Origin: Streptomyces kaniharaensis
Lineage (GTDB): Bacteria > Actinomycetota > Actinomycetes > Streptomycetales > Streptomycetaceae
Assembly: GCF_009569385.1 (NCBI RefSeq)
Contig: NZ_WBOF01000001.1
Span: 4,198,501-4,262,500, forward strand
Length of the DNA stretch: 64,000 nt
Direction: 5' to 3'
A model generated the notes under the pieces. The model saw only the letters and a program-made list of their open reading frames with translations, did not search any database and was not told the origin of the DNA. Shown here in pieces: positions 43,157 to 52,207 of the stretch. Made by a program: the position numbers and the translations under genes. The number at the start of each line of letters is the position of its first letter. Positions within the stretch are counted from its first letter, which is position 1.

Positions 43157-46024
43157 GTGGACGACTCCGCGGTAGCGCACCCCGAGCAACCGGACTATCC
43201 GCAGCACTGGGAGGCCGACATCCTGCTGCGCGACGGCGGCACGGCCCGGATCCGGCCGATCACGCCCGCCGACGCCGCGCGGCTGGTGGAGTTCTACGAG
43301 CAGGTCTCCGACCAGTCCAAGTACTTCCGCTTCTTCGCGCCGTACCCGAAGCTGTCCGAGAAGGACGTCCGCCGCTTCACCCACCACGACTTCGTGAACC
43401 GGGTCGCGCTGGCCGTCGTCATCCGCGACCGCTTCATCGCGACCGTCCGCTACGACCGGATCGACGCCGAGGGCCGCCCGTCCGACACCGGCACCGACGC
43501 CGAAGTGGCGTTCCTGGTGCAGGACGCCCACCAGGGCCGCGGGGTCGCGTCGGCGCTGCTGGAGCACATCGCGGCGGTGGCGCAGGAGCGCGGGATCCGC
43601 CGGTTCCAGGCGGAGGTGCTGCCGGAGAACCGGAAGATGGTGAAGGTCTTCACCGACGCTGGCTACACCCAGCGCCGCAGCTTCGCCGACGGCGTGGTGC
43701 ACCTGGAGTTCGACCTCGAACCGACCGCCCGCTCGCTGGCCGTGATGCGGGCGCGCGAACACCGTGCGGAGGCACGTTCGGTCCAGCGGCTGCTCACTCC
43801 GCGCTCGGTGGCGGTGATCGGCGTCTCGCGCAATCCGCAGACCGTCGGCCGGGCGATCCTGCGCGACCTGCTGGGGAGTTTCGACAGCACGCGTCCCGTC
43901 CACGCGGTGAACCGCAACGCCCCGCCCGGCACCGAGCTGGACGGCGTTCCGGTGCACCGCTCGATCCTGGACGTCCCGGGCCCGGTGGATCTGGCGGTGA
44001 TCGCCGTCCCCGAGGGTGCCGTGCCCGCGGCCGTCGCCGAGTGCGGTGCGCACGGGGTGCAGGGCCTGGTGGTGGTGACCGCCGGGTACGCCGAGACCGG
44101 CGCGGAGGGCCGCGACCGGCAGCGGGCGCTGGTCCGCCAGGCGCGCGCGGCCGGGATGCGGGTGATCGGTCCGAACGCGTTCGGCCTGATCAACACCGAC
44201 CCCGGTCTCCCGCTGAACGCCTCGCTCGCGCCGCACCTGCCCCGGCGCGGCGGCTTCGGGATCTTCTGCCAGTCCGGCGCGATCGGGGTGGCGCTGCTGG
44301 AGGCCGCCCACCGCCGGGGTCTGGGCGTCTCCTCGTTCGCCTCGGTCGGCAACCGGGCGGACGTCTCCGGCAACGACTTCCTGCAGTACTGGGCGGAGGA
44401 CGACGCGACCGAGGTGGTGCTGCTCTACCTGGAGTCCTTCGGCAACCCGCGCAAGTTCACCAGGATCGCCCGCCGCCTGGCCGCGGTGAAGCCGATCGTC
44501 GTGGTGAAGGGCGCCCGCCACACCGGCAGCCTGCCGCCCGGCCACGCCGTCCCGGGCACTGCCACCGGGCTGAGCGACGCGACGGTGGACGCGCTGTTCC
44601 AGCAGGCCGGGGTCATCCGGGTGGAGACGATCACGGAGCTGTACGACACCGGCGAGCTGCTCGGCCTCCAGCCGCTGCCGCCCGGGGACCGGGTCGCGGT
44701 GGTCGGCAACTCGGACTCGCTCGGCCTTCTGACGTACGACGCCTGCCTGAGCGCGGGCCTGCGCCCACGCACCCCCGTCGACCTGAGCACCGCGGCGACC
44801 GGCGAGAACTTCCGGATCGCCCTGGACGTGGCGCTCGGCGACCCCGCGGTGGACGCGGTGATCGCGGTGGCGATCCCGCCGATCGGCACGTCCGCGCACG
44901 CGTTCATGGGCGGCCGGCTGACCGGCTCGGACGATCCGGAGATGGGCTCGGACGATCCGGAGATCGCCGCCGCCCTGCTCGAAGCCGGAGAGCGGGCACG
45001 GGAGTTGGGTAAGCCGCTGCTGCTGGCCCACCTGGCGCTGACCGACCTGCCGGCCCGGCTGCGCCCGGGCGGCATCCCCGCGTTCGCGGCGCCCGAGCGG
45101 GCGGTGCACGCCCTCGCGCACGCCGTTCACTACGCGCAGTGGCGCCGCCGGATGGCCGAGGCCGAGGAGACGGCCCGTGTCCCCGAGCTGGACCGGATCG
45201 ACGAGCCCGGCGCCCGCGCCCTGGTCGAGGCGGCGCTGAGCGCCCGTGCCGCGGCCTCCCGCCCGTCGCCCACCACCACCCTCGTTCGAGGTGCCACGCG
45301 CCGCTCGCTCCTGATCCGCACCCAGCCAGGCGGCGCCCGGATCACCCTGCCGGACGCACAGGCCCGCGAGCTGCTGGCCCACTACGGGATCGACGTGTCG
45401 CCGACGCTGCCCGCGCCGGACGAGGCGACGGCCGTCGCGGCAGCTGCCACGCTCGGTTACCCGGTGGCCCTCAAGGCGACGGCCCCGCACCTGCGCCACC
45501 GCCCGGACCTGGGCAGCGTCCGGCTGGACCTGACCGGCGAGCCGGGCCTGCGCCGCGCCCACCGCGAGCTGGACGCGCTGCTCGGCGGTGCGGCGCAGGC
45601 CGAGCTGGTGGTGCAGCGGCTGGCCCCGCGCGGGGTGGACACGGTGATCGGTGCGACGGTGGACCCGGCGGTGGGCGCGATCCTGTCCTTCGGCCTGGCC
45701 GGAGCGCCGGCCGAACTGCTGGGCGATGTCGCGCACCGGCTGGTTCCGGCCACCGATCAGGACGTCGCGGGGCTGATCCGGGAGGTCCGGGCGGCTCCGC
45801 TGCTGTTCGGCTGGCGGGGCGCGGAGGCGGTGGACACGGACGCGCTGGAGGTGCTGCTGCTGCGGGTGTCGCAGCTGGTGGACGACGTGCCGGAGGTGGC
45901 GTCGGTGGATCTCGAACCGGTGGTCGTCGCACCGCACGGGCTGGCGATCCTGGGGGCGCGCGTGCGGATCGCGCCGCTTCCCGTCCGCAGCGATCTGGGC
46001 CCGCGCGCCATGAGCACCCTGTAA
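43157..46024 (+). CDS. patA: Protein lysine acetyltransferase with GNAT and acyl-CoA-synthetase-like domains
   Basis: A 955-residue protein. The GNAT domain comes first (about residues 20-190) with acetyl-CoA loop DAHQGRGVASALL. It is followed by a CoA-binding domain (about 205-330), succinyl-CoA-synthetase-like domains (to about 640) and a C-terminal ATP-grasp-like part (about 715-950). This N-terminal GNAT order matches S. lividans PatA, reported to acetylate acetoacetyl-CoA synthetase; enteric Pat has the reverse order. It likely tunes acyl-CoA synthetases by acetylation. A 21-base tandem duplication (44924-44965) repeats GSDDPE. GTG 43157 may be leaderless. Confidence 0.92.
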   Translation: MDDSAVAHPEQPDYPQHWEADILLRDGGTARIRPITPADAARLVEFYEQVSDQSKYFRFFAPYPKLSEKDVRRFTHHDFVNRVALAVVIRDRFIATVRYDRIDAEGRPSDTGTDAEVAFLVQDAHQGRGVASALLEHIAAVAQERGIRRFQAEVLPENRKMVKVFTDAGYTQRRSFADGVVHLEFDLEPTARSLAVMRAREHRAEARSVQRLLTPRSVAVIGVSRNPQTVGRAILRDLLGSFDSTRPVHAVNRNAPPGTELDGVPVHRSILDVPGPVDLAVIAVPEGAVPAAVAECGAHGVQGLVVVTAGYAETGAEGRDRQRALVRQARAAGMRVIGPNAFGLINTDPGLPLNASLAPHLPRRGGFGIFCQSGAIGVALLEAAHRRGLGVSSFASVGNRADVSGNDFLQYWAEDDATEVVLLYLESFGNPRKFTRIARRLAAVKPIVVVKGARHTGSLPPGHAVPGTATGLSDATVDALFQQAGVIRVETITELYDTGELLGLQPLPPGDRVAVVGNSDSLGLLTYDACLSAGLRPRTPVDLSTAATGENFRIALDVALGDPAVDAVIAVAIPPIGTSAHAFMGGRLTGSDDPEMGSDDPEIAAALLEAGERARELGKPLLLAHLALTDLPARLRPGGIPAFAAPERAVHALAHAVHYAQWRRRMAEAEETARVPELDRIDEPGARALVEAALSARAAASRPSPTTTLVRGATRRSLLIRTQPGGARITLPDAQARELLAHYGIDVSPTLPAPDEATAVAAAATLGYPVALKATAPHLRHRPDLGSVRLDLTGEPGLRRAHRELDALLGGAAQAELVVQRLAPRGVDTVIGATVDPAVGAILSFGLAGAPAELLGDVAHRLVPATDQDVAGLIREVRAAPLLFGWRGAEAVDTDALEVLLLRVSQLVDDVPEVASVDLEPVVVAPHGLAILGARVRIAPLPVRSDLGPRAMSTL

Positions 46025-46116
46025 CCTTCCTTGGTTGCGCCTGCCCGTGGGCGCTGTTGTCCGAAGCTCGGCGCCGCACCGCCCGCTTCGTCGGCGGACC
46101 ATGCCAGGATGGAGTT

Positions 46117-46713
46117 ATGGCGAAGACCGGTACCACCACTCAGGACCTGCGTTCGGCGATCGAGCGCAGCGGCTACTACCCGGCCCTGGTGTCCGAGGCG
46201 GTGGAGTCCGCGGTGGGCCCGGAGCCGATCGGCTCCTACCTGGTGCACCAGGAGACGACGTTCGACGCGAACGAGGTGCGCCGGCACGTCACGGTGCTGG
46301 TGCTGACCCCGACCCGGTTCGTGGTGAGCCACACGGACGAGCAGTCCGGCGACGCGGGCAGCCCGTCGGTGCCGTTCGCGACGACGTCGACGGAGAGTGT
46401 CCGGCTGGACCGGATCGGCTCGGTCGTGGTGAGCCGGATGGTGGCGAACCCGGAGACGTACACGCCGGGCACGCTGCCGCGCGAGGTGGTGCTGACGATC
46501 GGCTGGGGCGCGGTGCAGCGGCTGGACCTGGAGCCGGCGGGCTGCTCGGACCCGAACTGTGAGGCGGATCACGGATACACCGGTTCGGCGACGGCTGACG
46601 ATCTGTCACTGCGGGTGAGCGAGGCCGGTGACGGTCCGGAGACGGTCGCGCAGGCGCTGGTGTTCGCCCGGGCGCTGTCGGACGCGACGATCAGCAACGG
46701 TCCGCGAGCCTGA
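46117..46713 (+). CDS. DUF5998 protein
   Basis: A 198-residue cytoplasmic protein conserved in actinomycetes. It has a beta-rich body with ETTFDANEVRRHVTVLVLTP near residue 45, RIGSVVVSRMVANPETY near 98, and two cysteines in CSDPNCEADHGYTG near 143 that could bind metal. Role unknown. ATG 46117 is preceded by GGATGGAG. It sits 92 bases after patA and 109 before the phosphodiesterase-like gene, so it may be part of a loose operon. Confidence 0.85.
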   Translation: MAKTGTTTQDLRSAIERSGYYPALVSEAVESAVGPEPIGSYLVHQETTFDANEVRRHVTVLVLTPTRFVVSHTDEQSGDAGSPSVPFATTSTESVRLDRIGSVVVSRMVANPETYTPGTLPREVVLTIGWGAVQRLDLEPAGCSDPNCEADHGYTGSATADDLSLRVSEAGDGPETVAQALVFARALSDATISNGPRA

Positions 46714-46822
46714 GCGTCACGGCTCCCGGGCACCGCCGCTCCTGAGCGCCTCCGTTGACGACCGCTACCGCCGACGACCGCCCCCACTGACGCCCTCCGA
46801 CGACCGCCACGAAACCGGATTC

Positions 46823-48010
46823 ATGTCTTTCGCACCTTCCGACGGCTACGACGCCTTCGAGATCCTCGATCCCGCCACGGCCCCCGCGCCCGCGTACGGC
46901 AGCGGTTCGCTCTGCGACCTGCTGCCCTCGGTGGCGGCGGGGCTGGGCGTCGAGGGCTTCGCCGCGACGCTGCCGATCGCCCCGGCGGACCGGGTGGTGG
47001 TCTTCCTGGTCGACGGTCTCGGCTGGGAGCTGCTGCTGCGGCATCCCGAGTACGCGCCGTTCCTGTCCTCGCTGGCGGGGAGTTCGCTGGGCGGCACCGG
47101 CCGCCCGCTGACCGCCGGCTTCCCGTCGACCACGGCGACCTCGCTGGCCTCGGTCGGCACGGGCACTCCGCCGGGGCTGCACGGTCTGGCCGGATACACG
47201 GTGGCGGTCCCCGACGCCGGTTATCTGATGAACCAGCTGCGCTGGCAGCCGCCGACGGACCCGGCGGCCTGGCAGCCGTACCCGACGGTCTTCGAGCGCA
47301 CGCACGCCGCCGGGGTGGCGACGGCGCAGGTCTCGTCCCCGCTGTTCGCACAGACGCCGCTGACGCGGGTGGCGCTGTCCGGTGGCACGTTCCTGGGCCG
47401 GACCACGGGCGAGGAGCGGATGGACCAGGCCGCCGCCTGGCTGGCCGAGCACGACCGGGCGCTGGTGTACACGTACGTCAGCGAGCTGGACGGCGCGGGC
47501 CACCGCTTCGGGGTCGACTCGGACGAGTGGCGGATGACGCTGGACGCGGTGGACCGGCTGGCCCGGCGGCTGGCCGAGCAGCTGCCGCCGCGCTCGGCGA
47601 TGTACGTGACGGCCGACCACGGCATGATCGACATCGCGCCGGAGGACCGGATCGACTTCGACGAGGACTGGGAGCTGGGCGCTGGCGTGGCCCTGCTGGG
47701 CGGCGAGGGCCGGGCCCGGCACGTGTACGCGGTGCCGGGGGCGGCGGCCGACGTGTACACGGTCTGGAGCGAGGTGCTGGGCGACCGGATGTGGGTGGCG
47801 ACCCGGGACGAGGCGATCGCGGCGGGCTGGTTCGGCCCGGCCGTGGACGAGCGGGTGTACCGGCGGATCGGCGACGTGGTCGCCGCGGCCCGGGACGATG
47901 TGGCGATCATCGCCTCCCGGAACGAGCCGGGTGAGTCGGCGATGGTCGGCCTGCACGGTTCGATGACCCCGGTCGAGCAGTTCGTGCCGCTGCTCGAAGT
48001 GCGTGCCTGA
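46823..48010 (+). CDS. Alkaline-phosphatase-superfamily phosphodiesterase (nucleotide pyrophosphatase type)
   Basis: A 395-residue enzyme with the two-metal site of the type I phosphodiesterase/nucleotide pyrophosphatase family. Metal ligands are seen in VVFLVDGLGW (about D65), the nucleophile threonine in GFPSTTATS (about 100), ELDGAGHRFG (about 225) and TADHGMIDI (about 267). No signal peptide, so a cytoplasmic role is expected, unlike exported relatives. Substrate is unknown. ATG 46823 is preceded by weak ribosome-site sequence. Confidence 0.9.
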   Translation: MSFAPSDGYDAFEILDPATAPAPAYGSGSLCDLLPSVAAGLGVEGFAATLPIAPADRVVVFLVDGLGWELLLRHPEYAPFLSSLAGSSLGGTGRPLTAGFPSTTATSLASVGTGTPPGLHGLAGYTVAVPDAGYLMNQLRWQPPTDPAAWQPYPTVFERTHAAGVATAQVSSPLFAQTPLTRVALSGGTFLGRTTGEERMDQAAAWLAEHDRALVYTYVSELDGAGHRFGVDSDEWRMTLDAVDRLARRLAEQLPPRSAMYVTADHGMIDIAPEDRIDFDEDWELGAGVALLGGEGRARHVYAVPGAAADVYTVWSEVLGDRMWVATRDEAIAAGWFGPAVDERVYRRIGDVVAAARDDVAIIASRNEPGESAMVGLHGSMTPVEQFVPLLEVRA

Positions 48011-48105
48011 GCGTGGTGCGCGCCTGCTCGACGTGTGCACGAAGGCCCCGCCGCCGATTCTTCTGTGCTCGAACTCCCCTGATGTGAAAGGCCCTTGCTC
48101 CACTC

Positions 48106-48762
48106 ATGGCTGAACTGGTGTTCTTCTCGGGCACGATGGACTGCGGCAAGTCGACGCTGGCGCTGCAGATGGACCACAACCACGCGGCCCGCGGCCGGCA
48201 GGGGATCATCCTGACCCGGAACGACCGGGCCGGCGCGGCCACCATCTCCAGCCGGCTGGGCCTGCGTGCGAACGCGGTCGAGGTGACCGACGACTTCGAC
48301 TTCCACACCCATGTGGTGCACCTGCTCTCGGCGGGCGGCCGGGTGGACTACCTGATCTGCGACGAGGCCCAGTTCTTCGCCGCCGAGCAGGTCGACCAGC
48401 TGGCCCGCGTGGTGGACGAACTGGAGATCGACGTCTACACGTTCGGCATCACCACGGATTTCCGCACCCGACTGTTCCCGGGTTCGCAGCGGCTGATCGA
48501 GCTGGCCGACCGGGTCGAGGTGCTCCAGGTGGAGGCGCTGTGCTGGTGCGGCGCGCGGGCCACCCACAACGCGCGGACGGTCGGCGGCGTGATGGTGGTC
48601 GAGGGCGCGCAGGTCGTGGTGGGTGACATCTCGGTGAACGAGGACGAGGTCGGCTACGAGGTGCTGTGCCGTCGGCATCACCGCCGCCGGTTGACCTCGG
48701 CGACCTCCGGCGCCTCGGTGCTCTCTCCGGACGTCCTGCCCTTCGAGGAGCAGCAGGCCTAG
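48106..48762 (+). CDS. tdk: Thymidine kinase
   Basis: A 218-residue type II thymidine kinase that makes dTMP from salvaged thymidine. P-loop SGTMDCGKS is at residues 8-16, the catalytic segment CDEAQFF near 84, and the zinc ribbon is split as CWCG...(about 146) and CRRHHRRR (about 190). ATG 48106 has GAAAGG upstream. The TAG stop at 48760-48762 shares CTAG with the stop of the convergent VOC gene, leaving no spacer. Confidence 0.96.
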   Translation: MAELVFFSGTMDCGKSTLALQMDHNHAARGRQGIILTRNDRAGAATISSRLGLRANAVEVTDDFDFHTHVVHLLSAGGRVDYLICDEAQFFAAEQVDQLARVVDELEIDVYTFGITTDFRTRLFPGSQRLIELADRVEVLQVEALCWCGARATHNARTVGGVMVVEGAQVVVGDISVNEDEVGYEVLCRRHHRRRLTSATSGASVLSPDVLPFEEQQA

Positions 48763-49511
48763 GGCGTTTCGAGCACGGAGAAGTGCCCGCCCTGCGGGTC
48801 GGCCAGCCGGGCGGCGCGGCCGCGGGCGGTGTCGTGCGGTTCGACCAGGACGCGGCCGCCCAGGTCGGCGGCGCGACGGGCCGTCAGGTCGGCGTCGCGT
48901 ACGGCGAAGTGGACCTGCCAGCGGGGCGGGTGGCCGCGCAGTTCGGCGCCGTGCCGGATGCCGGCGACCGGGCGCCCGTCCACCAGCAGTGCGGATTCAT
49001 CGCTGTCCGTGGGCCGGACCGGCCGGTTGAGGACCGCGCCGTAGAAGGCGGAGGCGCCTTCCGCGTCGGGGGTGAGCAGTTCGGCCCAGGCCAGTTCGCC
49101 GGGTTCGGGGACGGCCTCGCGGCCGGTGAGCTCCTCGCCCTGCCAGAGGCCGAAGACGGCGCCGGAGACGTCGGCGACGATGGCCATCCGCCCGGCGCGT
49201 TCGGCCTGGAGCGGTCCGACGGCGACGGTGCCGCCGCATGCGCGGACCAGCTGGGCGGTGTGGTCGGCGCTGTCCACGGCGAAGTAGGTGGTCCACTGCA
49301 CCGGGAAGCCGGTGGCGGTGGAGACGCCGAGACCGGCGACCGGTTCCCCGTCGAGTTCGGCCCGGACGTAGTCGCCGAGTTGAGTGGGGCCGGGGGAGTA
49401 GGTCCAGCCGACCAGGTCGCCGTAGAACGCGCGGGCGCCGGCCAGGTCGTCGGTCAGCAGGCTGACCCAGCACGGCGTGCCCTGGGCCAGCCGGAGTGTC
49501 ACCGCGGGCAA
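48759..49511 (-). CDS. VOC (glyoxalase/bleomycin-resistance) family protein, two domains
   Basis: A 250-residue protein with two vicinal-oxygen-chelate modules: the first begins GTPCWVSLLTDDLAGARAFY, the second GELAWAELLTPDAEGASAFY. Such two-module proteins are dioxygenase- or hydroxylase-like in streptomycetes; substrate unknown. TTG 49511 was chosen because GAGGAGG is at proper spacing; a GTG three codons later is possible. Its stop codon overlaps that of tdk (shared CTAG). Confidence 0.88.
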   Translation of the reverse strand: MPAVTLRLAQGTPCWVSLLTDDLAGARAFYGDLVGWTYSPGPTQLGDYVRAELDGEPVAGLGVSTATGFPVQWTTYFAVDSADHTAQLVRACGGTVAVGPLQAERAGRMAIVADVSGAVFGLWQGEELTGREAVPEPGELAWAELLTPDAEGASAFYGAVLNRPVRPTDSDESALLVDGRPVAGIRHGAELRGHPPRWQVHFAVRDADLTARRAADLGGRVLVEPHDTARGRAARLADPQGGHFSVLETP

Positions 49512-49663
49512 TGCGCGCCTCCTCGGGGGCGGTTGGGCGCACGGGGTGTGCGCAGGGTGATGCTTCCACTCCGGCGCGTGCCGAACCCTCGGGCCGCGCG
49601 GAAAATCCGGCAAAGACCGCACAAAGAGCGGCGGTTCGGGAGCGCTGCGCGAGAATGTCCGCC

Positions 49664-50539
49664 ATGACCACCTACAACGACGCTTCCCCGCTGATCTCCG
49701 CGGCCAAGCTGCGGGAGGCGCTCGCCTGCGCGCGTCCGCCGGTGCTGCTGGACGTGCGCTACCGGCTCGTGGGCGCGGCCACGTCCGGCCCGACCGCGGC
49801 CGAGGAGTACGCGGCGGGGCATCTGCCCGGCGCCCACTTCGTCGACCTGGACCGGGATCTCGCGGCCCCGCCCGGTGCCCCGGGGCGGGGTGGTCGCCAT
49901 CCGCTGCCGGATCCGGAGGTGTTCGGTGCGGCGATGCGCCGCTTCGGCGTCGCTGCCGACCGCCCGGTCGTGGTGTACGACGGCGGGCCGTCGCTGTCGG
50001 CGGCCCGGGCGTGGTGGCTGCTGCGCTGGGCCGGGCACCGGGAGGTCCGGGTGCTGGACGGCGGGTACGCGGCGTGGCTGGCGGCCGGGCTGCCGGTGAC
50101 GGCCGAGGTGCCGGCGCCGGAGGCGGGAGACTTCAAGCCGGTCCCGGGTCAGCTGCCGGTGGTTGACGCGGACGGCGCGGCGGCGTGGGCGCGCAGCGGT
50201 CTGCTGCTGGACGCCCGGGCGGGGGAGCGGTACCGCGGTGAGACGGAGCCGGTGGACCCGCGGGCCGGGCACATCCCGGGCGCGGTGTCGGCGCCGACCG
50301 CCGAGAACGTCGGCCCGGACGGGCGGTTCCGGCCGACCGAGGAGCTGGCCGCGCGGTTCCGTGCGCTGGGCGCGGGTGAGACGGAGACGGCCGTGTACTG
50401 CGGGTCGGGTGTGACGGCGGCGCACCAGATCCTGGCGCTTGAGGTGGCGGGCCTCCCGGCCACGCTGTACGCGGGGTCGTGGAGCGAGTGGTCGAGCGAC
50501 GAGACCCGCCCGGTGGCGGTGACCGACCAGCCGGGCTGA
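49664..50539 (+). CDS. Sulfurtransferase, two rhodanese domains
   Basis: A 291-residue thiosulfate/mercaptopyruvate sulfurtransferase-like protein. Domain 1 (about 12-140) has VVYDGGPSLSAARAWW: the cysteine position is occupied by non-cysteine residues, as normal for the structural domain. Domain 2 (about 155-285) has the active cysteine in AVYCGSGVTAAH. ATG 49655 is in frame just upstream as an alternative start. It is divergent from the VOC gene. Confidence 0.92.
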   Translation: MTTYNDASPLISAAKLREALACARPPVLLDVRYRLVGAATSGPTAAEEYAAGHLPGAHFVDLDRDLAAPPGAPGRGGRHPLPDPEVFGAAMRRFGVAADRPVVVYDGGPSLSAARAWWLLRWAGHREVRVLDGGYAAWLAAGLPVTAEVPAPEAGDFKPVPGQLPVVDADGAAAWARSGLLLDARAGERYRGETEPVDPRAGHIPGAVSAPTAENVGPDGRFRPTEELAARFRALGAGETETAVYCGSGVTAAHQILALEVAGLPATLYAGSWSEWSSDETRPVAVTDQPG

Positions 50540-50555
50540 GCCCGGGCACGGCGAC

Positions 50556-50582
50556 GGGGCGGGAGGCCGGGCCTCCCGCCCC
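50556..50582. terminator. Bidirectional terminator
   Basis: Perfect 12-base stem GGGGCGGGAGGC / GCCTCCCGCCCC with a CGG loop between the convergent sulfurtransferase and sepH genes. Confidence 0.9.
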
Positions 50583-50596
50583 TTCGTCACCTCTGA

Positions 50597-51637
50597 CTAC
50601 TCCTGCTTCTTGCGCCGGCTGCCGAAGACGATCTCGTCCCAGCTGGGCACGGTGGCCCGGCGGCCGGGCCGGACGCCGTCCGCCTCGGCCTGCCGGTCGG
50701 TGGTGCCGACCAGGCGCTCGCGGTGCGGGGCGACGGCGCGCGGCATCAGGATGTCCGCGTACGCCGAGCCCGCGCCCACGGCGGGTGCCGCGGCGGCCGG
50801 CTCCTCGCCCTCCTCCGCGACCTCGGCGGGCACCGGCTCGATCGCGTTGGGTCCGATGGCGAGGTCGCCGCGGAAGGCGGGGACCACGTCGAGCAGGCTG
50901 GTCAGCGAGTCCCGGCCCTCGGCGGTGGCCTCGCGCGACTCGCGGACCTCGCGGGCCGACATGATGCGGTCGGCGGAGGGCCGGTCGATCATCGGGCGGG
51001 GCGGCCGGTCCTGGGGGAGCCGGGCGATCCGCGGGATGAACGGGAAGACCGACTCCTCCTCGCGCTCGACGTTCTCGCCGATCAGCGCGCGGGCCTCGTC
51101 GTCGTTGGGCTGGACCAGGCGCCGGGGCGGGTCGTACGTCCAGGAGGCGCTGCGGCCCTCGCCGTCGGCCCGGTAGGAGAGGATGACCTCCCAGGTGCCG
51201 TCGTCGCGCCGCCAGGAGTCCCAGCGTTCGGTGTCCTTCTCGGCCCCGCGCAGCGCGAGCCGCTCGGCGACGGCCTCGCCGAGCTGCGGGCCGGTGGATT
51301 CGCCGTTGCGGCGGATGGCGGTCTTTCGGGCGCGTTCGGCCATGAAGGCGCGCTCGGCGAGGACCGGCCCCTCGAAGCGGCGGACCCGGTCGACGGAGAT
51401 GCCGGCGGCCTGCGCGACCTCCTCGGCGGAGGCACCGGCTCGTATCCGCGCCTGGATGTCCCGGGGGCGCAGGTGGCTCTCGACCTCGATCTCGATCTGG
51501 CCGAGGCGCGGCCGGTCGCCGCGGATGGCGGCGCGCAGCCGCTCGTCGATGGGGAGGGTGTACTCCGTGCTGTCGGCAGCTTTGAGCACCAGCCGTGTGC
51601 CGTCGTTGCTGACGGCCACAACCCGCAGTTCGGGCAC
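50597..51637 (-). CDS. sepH: Cell-division protein SepH
   Basis: A 346-residue actinobacterial division protein that stimulates FtsZ assembly. The conserved N-terminal domain includes LRVVAVSNDGTRLVLK and a helix-turn-helix GASAEEVAQAAGISVDRVRR near residues 68-87. The middle is a disordered linker. The C-terminus ends in the conserved PSWDEIVFGSR followed by a basic tail. GTG 51637 has GGGAGG upstream. This gene is known as SepH (DUF3071) in S. venezuelae. It stands alone, with a 570-base gap upstream. Confidence 0.95.
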   Translation of the reverse strand: MPELRVVAVSNDGTRLVLKAADSTEYTLPIDERLRAAIRGDRPRLGQIEIEVESHLRPRDIQARIRAGASAEEVAQAAGISVDRVRRFEGPVLAERAFMAERARKTAIRRNGESTGPQLGEAVAERLALRGAEKDTERWDSWRRDDGTWEVILSYRADGEGRSASWTYDPPRRLVQPNDDEARALIGENVEREEESVFPFIPRIARLPQDRPPRPMIDRPSADRIMSAREVRESREATAEGRDSLTSLLDVVPAFRGDLAIGPNAIEPVPAEVAEEGEEPAAAAPAVGAGSAYADILMPRAVAPHRERLVGTTDRQAEADGVRPGRRATVPSWDEIVFGSRRKKQE

Positions 51638-52207
51638 GGTTACCTCCCGGGTGGTGCCTGCCGACGTCACCTGCGTCGCTGCTCCCGTACTGAGTGTGGC
51701 CTGCCCGCTCGCGACTGGCCACAACCTTGCTGAGTTCCCCGGCGTGTCGGGATTACGCCCGGGCACGCCACTGTGGCACGGTTGCCTTTTTGCCACGCCA
51801 TCCGTCGACGTCGCGCCTCGGTGTCCCGCCGTCCCCGCACGCGGAGTGCTCGCGACGATCCGGGAAGGGCGTCGCCGTGCGTGCCTGTGTCGTGGCTCTT
51901 CGTCAGTCTGCCGGTGAAGGCGCAGTCGACAAGTCGACCCAAGGCTCAGGCTTTACGAACAGTACTCCATTCGTGGCATCCGAAGGGGCGGCTCGCCGCT
52001 CAAGTCTCCCGCGATTCACGGGAATCTCAAGAGCACGCGCCCCCAATGGCGGATCGCCGCCGGATGAACGGTGATCATCTTCACATAAAACGGGAGCGGA
52101 GAGCCGCATTTTCGTCCCTTGTGTCCTTCTTTGGGCAAGGGGGGAGTGTCGTGTTTGAAGAACAGTCGTATGAACCGGGGGATGTTGATGCCGGAGCGGA
52201 CGGCGGA
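51638..52207. other. 570-base gap with an AT-richer island
   Basis: No supported gene between sepH and the oxidase gene. From about 51930 to 52180 the sequence is clearly less GC-rich than its surroundings, with runs such as CATAAAACGG and TTCTTTGGGC. An in-frame stretch starting at ATG 52063 runs into the reverse of the oxidase gene and has no ribosome site. The sepH promoter should be at the left side. Confidence 0.55.
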
